A DNA stretch of 64,000 nucleotides from Oxytricha trifallax. Lineage: Eukaryota > Ciliophora > Spirotrichea > Sporadotrichida > Oxytrichidae. Where the stretch lies: positions 113,466-177,465 of the forward strand of contig ARYC01025601.1 of NCBI GenBank assembly GCA_000711775.1, written 5' to 3'. How positions within the stretch are numbered: position 1 is the first letter of the stretch; every line of letters begins with the position of its first letter. The notes under the pieces were generated by a model. The model worked only from the letters and a program-made list of their open reading frames with translations. It was not told where the DNA came from and ran no database searches. This document shows, piece after piece, positions 59,200 through 64,000 of the stretch. The position numbers were made by a program, and so were the translations under genes.

Positions 59200-60150
59200 T
59201 TAGAGAGTTAATCTCCATTATCTCAAGACTTTATCCAACGTTTTAACTTAGAAAATTAAGAAAAAGAGCCTCTTAATAAGCCTCATACTAATCAGCAACA
59301 CTTATATATACCAGAGATGAAGAAGAATTTTGAGTTTGTAGAGAAGAATCTTGAACTCAAACGATTGGAACTATAGATATTAGAGAATATAGTCCAAGTA
59401 TAGAGATGGGCAGATTATACAAAAAAATGGCATGGGTTATAAACTTTCAAGTAATACGTTCTCTGTTCTTTTTTATGATTCAACTTGTAAACAGTAATCA
59501 GTATTATTTGAATAATAAAATCTGTTTACTTACCTACCTGGTAATACAATCGATCGTTGAGAGATATCATTTCATAAAACCCAATAAATATACCCAAATT
59601 GATCTATCAAAAATGTGCCCTTCTTAATTAGTTCAAGAAATACATCCGCAACATGGAATAAGAAATGTTGTAATCCCTCAATATCTCTAGACTAAACAAA
59701 TAAATTTTGATTTTATTAATTTGCTCTTCTTAAAATATTGCAAGCATAATGAGGATAGTGTTCTCTTCATAATGTCCAATGATCAAATTCAAGCTCATTA
59801 TACTGACAGTTCAGTAATGATTTTAAATCGGCCGAGGAAATGCGGGATGTTTTTCAGTCCAAAATAACCAAAGATCCCTGTGATATTTTCTCTGATAAAT
59901 TCTTAAAATATAAATGAGATAATTCTTCTGCTGCAAAGAGATTTGAAATCATTCAAGCGTCAAAGCTCAGACTAGAGTTACACCCAAATAAAACTATCAT
60001 ATCTCAAAGCAAAGACCTTAATTAATTTCTGGCTAAGTAAAATCATATAATCTCTTAAGCAAATAAAATAATAACAAAGGTTACTACTTAAAATAATTTT
60101 AATAATTAATAGAATGTCGTGCCTTTAGTAATCGTATGTTACCTAATTTC
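59200..60150 (+). CDS. Polo-like kinase, polo-box region
   Basis: The plus strand reads FIQRFNLENQEKEPLNKPHT, a helical ELKRLELQILENIVQVQ, then RWADYTKKW directly followed (one-base shift) by MGYKLSSNTFSVLFYDSTCK, which is the first polo box. A later stretch NLLFLKYCKHNEDSVLFIMS, NDQIQAHYTDSSVMIL resembles the second. A C-terminal part KSAEEMRDVFQSKITKDPCD and LRLELHPNKTIISQSKDLNQ follows. Polo boxes bind phosphopeptides and target the kinase to spindle poles and basal bodies. The kinase domain is not in this block and was not found elsewhere in the window. Frameshifts near 59430, 59555 and 59835, and a TGA near 59915, break the frame. Confidence 0.65.
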
Positions 60151-60154
60151 ACTA

Positions 60155-61085
60155 ATTTCTAATAGTAATAACAAGACAAAGAAAACGACACAGAGAAAAC
60201 ATAAAAATATATTGGCTAGAATAATGCTCTTGAGCTGACTTATTAAATAACTAGAGACATGATCTAAATATAATATAATTTGTTTAAGTAATTCTAAAAT
60301 AAGCGAGCAAAGAATAGTTTCAAAACAAGAAAATCTAATTAAAAAATATTCTATGACAGCAAGAAATAGAGTATAGCATATATCCCAAATGATTAGTTAA
60401 TCACTTAATTATATATAATCATATATCAATATGATATAAGTAGATTATAAATATCTTTCTCTTTTCTCGAATAATCATTACCCTCAAATGTTTGAGATGA
60501 AATAGTAGAAATAATAAAAACTGCAATTTCAGCAACTAAAATAAAAAATATTAAAAACTTAAATTCTTGCTGAAGATTCAAAAATTGAAAGAATATCATA
60601 AAATAATCAGATTAAAAGAAATACATCAGTACAAGAAAGCTAAATGATTGTTAGTTAAGATCCAAGAATAAATTTGAGAATGTGAACATTGATTATTATT
60701 GCGGAAATTATTTAAGATATATCGCATACTTGGTTTAGTTCAATTTAAATTTTCTGCAACTACTAAATATTATTTTTAAATTCAGAATATCTCAATAGTA
60801 TATCATATCTTTACTAGTTTAACTTATTAGCGATTACAATTATTTTTTAAGAACTTATTCAAACTATTTTACTTAAAAAAATGAAAAATTCTAAAACCCC
60901 ATATCAATGCTTTTGAATATTGATAATATTTTTATTATCATTTGCAATATTCTTTGCAGCTTCCAGACGATTGAGGCTTTAGTATTATTTTTTACCCTTA
61001 AAAATAGCCATCTAGTTTAGTTTTATTAATTATTTAAATTTATTTTTAAATAAATCTCATTTTATAAACAAAGAAGCTAAATCAA
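60155..61085. other. AT-rich region with a short Gln-rich coding-like block
   Basis: At about 60480-60600 the plus strand reads YPQMFEMKQQKQQKLQFQQL and KILKT, then IERIS in another frame. The remainder has no supported feature. Confidence 0.35.
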
Positions 61086-61091
61086 TAAAAA

Positions 61092-61530
61092 ATGTCCTAA
61101 ACAAGAACCAGCTCATAGACCAATAATCGTGAATTGAATCATGATATAAGTGCGAGAGGTAGAAGTCATAATCGCAGAGATATATTGAGAAGCAGGGAAA
61201 GAATAATGAATAGGCACTAGATTCTTAGTGTTAGAGAGAGATCTAGTAATAATGACAATCAAACTTTGCAATTGATATAAATTTTGATGTGATAATATTT
61301 AAAGTAAATCTACCAAAAATAAAGCACTATAAAAATTAAATTCAGAGTTTCCTAATCTCTTTTATAATAAATGCTGTTTTATAAAGCAGTAGCAGAATAG
61401 ACAGAAAACAATGAAGGAAAATTACCAAAATTAATATGATTAGAATTTCGGGTAAAGAGATAGTTCACTACAAAATGCTAGTAGATATAATAAACTTAAC
61501 TCAACTATAACCAATAGTCCTACTAGGTAA
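61092..61530 (+). CDS. Hypothetical Arg/Ser/Asn/Gln-rich protein, N-terminal part
   Basis: ATG 61092 (MSQTRTSSQTNNRELNHDIS) opens 66 codons with an Arg/Ser-rich run (ARGRSHNRRDILRSRERIMN) to TGA 61290-61292. One frame over, text continues as NIQSKSTKNKALQKLNSEFP, KQQQNRQKTMKENYQNQYDQ and LQNASRYNKLNSTITNSPT up to about 61527, ending at GGTAACTAG. Low complexity and no domain. The frameshift near 61285 may be an intron border, decay or error. Confidence 0.45.
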
Positions 61531-61540
61531 CTAGATTATA

Positions 61541-62690
61541 TTATTATCAAAATAGATTTAAAATGGGAAATTATTAAAATAAAATGTAAAATTAAATTAA
61601 AAATGGAATTTTAGTATTTTTTGATTTTATAGTATCGTTTTAACTGATATTGATTTGAATTTATATTTTAACAGCCAATAATTTGACTCATCGATAAATC
61701 AAATTAGATTTATCATATCTTAACTGTAGACCTTTTAAATTTAACTTTTAAAATTTTAACTCCTGATAAATTAGTATCTCTATATACAAAATAGCTATGA
61801 AAAAATTTTAAAAGTATATGATGTAGAGAAAAATTTAACGACTAACTTTAATTCTTATAGTATTCACAAAAATTTTACCCCATCGAGATAAATCGATTTT
61901 AAATATTTCTCTGCCCCAAACTTCTTCCTTTCTTATCTCTTCAACCAAATTACTTGAGGACTTGCTAAATAAGTTTTTTGTCCATTTAATCAAGGTCTAC
62001 ATTTTATCTTCTTTGAGTCTTTCATCATGAAATTCATACGCATTTTTATCGTTAAAATACACGAAATCATATGAATTTTTTTTGACTTTCACTAAAATCG
62101 AAATATCTCTATGAGTGATTTTTTCCATGAATTATGAGTAGGATAGAACATGTAGCTCATGTTTTGATCTACATTATTCCTTCTAGAGTCAAGTCATGAA
62201 AAAAATCGCTGCATGAGATAATTTCATTTCTTTGCAGGTACTCGACCAATTTTTGATGTTTTTTACATTGTAACAAACATCACCTCTAGTCAAATGGACA
62301 CATTTCCAAATGGACACAAATTCCGGACACAAACTCCGGACACCATTCCAAAGTTAGAACTCAGATCTCATCACTTATCTATCACTCTGAACGAAGATAT
62401 ACTCCTTTTTCCATCACAGTACAACTTTTTGATTATGAGGGGGCTCGAAAAAGAGGATTTCGAGGTTTTCTCTCTTGGGTGAAGAGATATTGAAAAATTT
62501 AGAATTATGTTTTGATAGACAATTCTACAAGCTAAGTAGAATATTTATATGAAAATTTATAGACATTAGGTTAGAGAGTTATTGAAGTCAAAAGTCAGAG
62601 CATCCAAATTTTACTTTCTCAATAACTTCTTTCAGTGTGAGATTCATGGAAGATGAGTAGGGTAGAAGTTGTAGCCCATACCCTAAGCTA
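61541..62690. other. Transition zone: Rep-type terminus-like start, then repeats
   Basis: At 61543 TATCAAAATAGATTTAAAAT and GGGAAATT resemble the inward ends of the Rep-type elements. Further on, 62128-61840 on minus reads MEKITHRDISILVKVKKNSY and FVYFNDKNAYEFHDERLKE before a TAG, which would be a stop in a mitochondrial code. A roughly 48-bp sequence at about 62127-62174 recurs at 62647-62690 with changes (GATGAGTAGGGTAGAAG versus TATGAGTAGGATAGAAC). A tandem GGACACAAA/TCCGGACAC run lies at 62295-62345. The character of the sequence changes here from the rest of the window. Confidence 0.45.
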
Positions 62691-62693
62691 TCT

Positions 62694-62772
62694 TAAAACG
62701 TAGTTTATTGGTAAAACTCGGTAAAACCAGGAATAGGGGGATCCTGAAATAAGTTCGACTCTTATCGTTTTT
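62694..62772 (+). tRNA. tRNA-like fold, possibly a degraded mitochondrial tRNA
   Basis: Acceptor strands TAAAACG (62694-62700) and CGTTTTT (62766-62772) pair at six of seven positions. A D-arm-like GTTT-ATTGGTA-AAAC follows, and a T arm ATAAG-TTCGACT-CTTAT has the classical TTCRANY loop. The anticodon arm CAGGA-ATAGGGGGA-TCCTG has a nine-base loop, and a 10-bp repeat (GGTAAAACTCGGTAAAAC) extends the D arm. It may be a pseudo-tRNA or chance; the anticodon is not assigned. Confidence 0.3.
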
Positions 62773-62777
62773 TTTTC

Positions 62778-64000
62778 ATGCTCACCCTATTTTTCACTTT
62801 TTGAACAGAAACCATTTTTCAAAATGGAAAAGCCGTGGATTTATTTCACGTAGAACCCTGCTTTTTTCTAGATCTCTACAATTTGTCTAATACTTATTCT
62901 GAACAATTTATGTTTAATTTTAATTTAAAAAACACTTATTTTCAATATGATGTGTTAAGATCCACAAATTTAATCGATATGTCTCAGTTCTTTCCTTATG
63001 AAACCATTTCAAACAAAGAAAGTTTAGATTTTTTTAAAAGTAAAAAGATTATCAATAATTCTCAATATTCTTTATTTTTTTATTTATCTTTTTTTTATAA
63101 ACTATCTTCTATCAGTTCTTACACCACATCAAAAAGTTTTTTTACAGACCGAAAAATTTTTAATTGAAGAGATTTTTATAAACAAAAAAAAAATACATAT
63201 AATTTTTACAATAAACGCACTATTTTTAAACATTATAAATCGATAAATTTAAACTCTGTAAAAAAAGATTTAGATCTTTCTTCTCTCGAAAATTTTATAG
63301 ATTATGACAGTTATTGAAGCGAACAATATTTTTACTCTCCTTTTGAATCACGTTTTATTCGTAGTGAAGAATTATCTGAAAAACTATACGATATCGAAAT
63401 TAAATCTTTTGAGCAGTTTAACGATTTTTTACTAAATTTAAAAACAACTGTTGGTGACATAAGAGATACTAATGAACAGGATTACAAACACAGGTTTCTG
63501 GTTTTTAACAAATGTACTCTCTCAGATAGTAATATTTCAGTTTATAAAGAATTTTATAATGAATTAAAAAAAATTCACCGTAATTTAATAATTTGCAGAA
63601 AAGAATTTATAAATTTAAAAAAAAAATATAACAAAACCCCCCACGCTACTTTTGACCTTTTTACTTGTACAGAAGAAAATTTATCTAAAATTTTTGATGA
63701 TATAAAAATTTCTACTAAAATCCTACTTAATTTGTCTGTTTGTAATAACAAGAAACATTTAAAACCTAAAGGAGAGTGCGTTAATGATAAGGATAGAAAA
63801 ATGTTCAAAGACCGGTTAAAAAGACTTGAAACCGCTTGTCGTAATAGTAATAAAGAATTTATTTTTTTTTATCTTAAACAAAACGAGCTTTTAAAAGCTT
63901 TTGTCGATGCGGACATAAAAAAAAATTATGAAGCTAGTACAAGATCCGAACAACTGTTTAAAGATTTTCTTGATTGCAACTTTATGAAGGATATTAAAAA
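62778..64000 (+). CDS. Long ORF that requires TGA=Trp (mitochondrial-type code)
   Basis: From ATG 62778 the frame has no TAA or TAG to the window end (407 codons). It contains TGA in TFWTETIFQNGKA, KIFNWRDFYKQ and YDSYWSEQYFY, each fitting Trp, while TGG is absent. Gln is always CAA or CAG. This is the opposite of the rest of the window. The protein is rich in Phe/Tyr/Lys/Asn/Ser, with text such as EQFMFNFNLKNTYFQYDVLR and SYTTSKSFFTDRKIF, and a helical Lys-rich second half. Ciliate mitochondrial genomes encode many such unassigned proteins. It may be mitochondrial DNA in the germline genome, a plasmid-like element, or an assembly join. No family recognised. Confidence 0.65.

Noticed and set aside
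1..64000. CRISPR arrays, rRNA genes, bacterial operons
   Set aside because: No spaced direct-repeat array, rRNA sequence or prokaryotic signals were seen; introns and the ciliate code show a eukaryotic nuclear origin for nearly all of the window.

Overview
The window looks like micronuclear (germline) DNA of a spirotrich ciliate of the Oxytricha/Stylonychia type. Gene-like stretches stay open only if TAA and TAG are read as Gln with TGA as stop. Base composition is very AT-rich. Two transposons carry Oxytricha-type TBE features: terminal repeats with C4A4 telomere motifs, an ANT target, and a three-gene layout of DD34E transposase, 22-kDa protein and zinc-finger/kinase. Gene pieces are interrupted, and in one case out of order, as expected for macronuclear-destined segments separated by eliminated DNA. 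Exact segment borders cannot be called without the macronuclear sequence, and many gene coordinates here are approximate.

Layout. 0-3.2 kb: a Q/N-rich MORN-repeat gene and the end of an MFS transporter, both minus. 3.2-7.0 kb: a 768-bp foldback element abutting a truncated TBE. 7.0-8.0 kb: minus coding sequence. 8.3-10.6 kb: a mobile element with 455-bp inverted repeats, iteron-like arrays and an intact SF3-helicase (Rep-like) gene. 10.9-18.2 kb: a foldback element, several unrecognised genes and a MITE. 18.5-22.9 kb: V-ATPase subunit a in three blocks, interrupted by a foldback element that itself carries a nested insertion. 23.4-24.9 kb: a GC-rich segment between 23-bp direct repeats, then an inverted-repeat element holding a Cys-rich membrane-protein fragment. 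25-32.5 kb: Q/N-rich coding sequence that switches strand near 31.4 kb. 32.7-34.7 kb: a second, decayed Rep-like element.

35.3-41.6 kb: later part of a meckelin (TMEM67) gene, with a 4.05-kb TBE inserted so that the frame continues across it. 42-44.8 kb: two carrier-type genes. 45-49 kb: a TBE-like transposon with the same three-gene order and strands, in which the kinase is replaced by an MT-A70-type adenine methyltransferase fused to zinc fingers. 50-56.6 kb: unrecognised genes and a foldback element. 56.8-59.2 kb: the N-terminal part of meckelin, downstream of its C-terminal part, so the gene appears scrambled. 59.2-60.2 kb: polo-box region of a polo-like kinase. From about 61.5 kb: a sequence resembling the end of the Rep-type elements, then repeats, a tRNA-like fold and a long ORF that needs TGA=Trp, a mitochondrial-type code unlike the rest of the window.

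Many gene segments carry single-base frameshifts, often in homopolymers, and in-frame TGAs. They may be decayed copies, sequence errors or both. All family assignments come from reading translated motifs by eye; no search was run.
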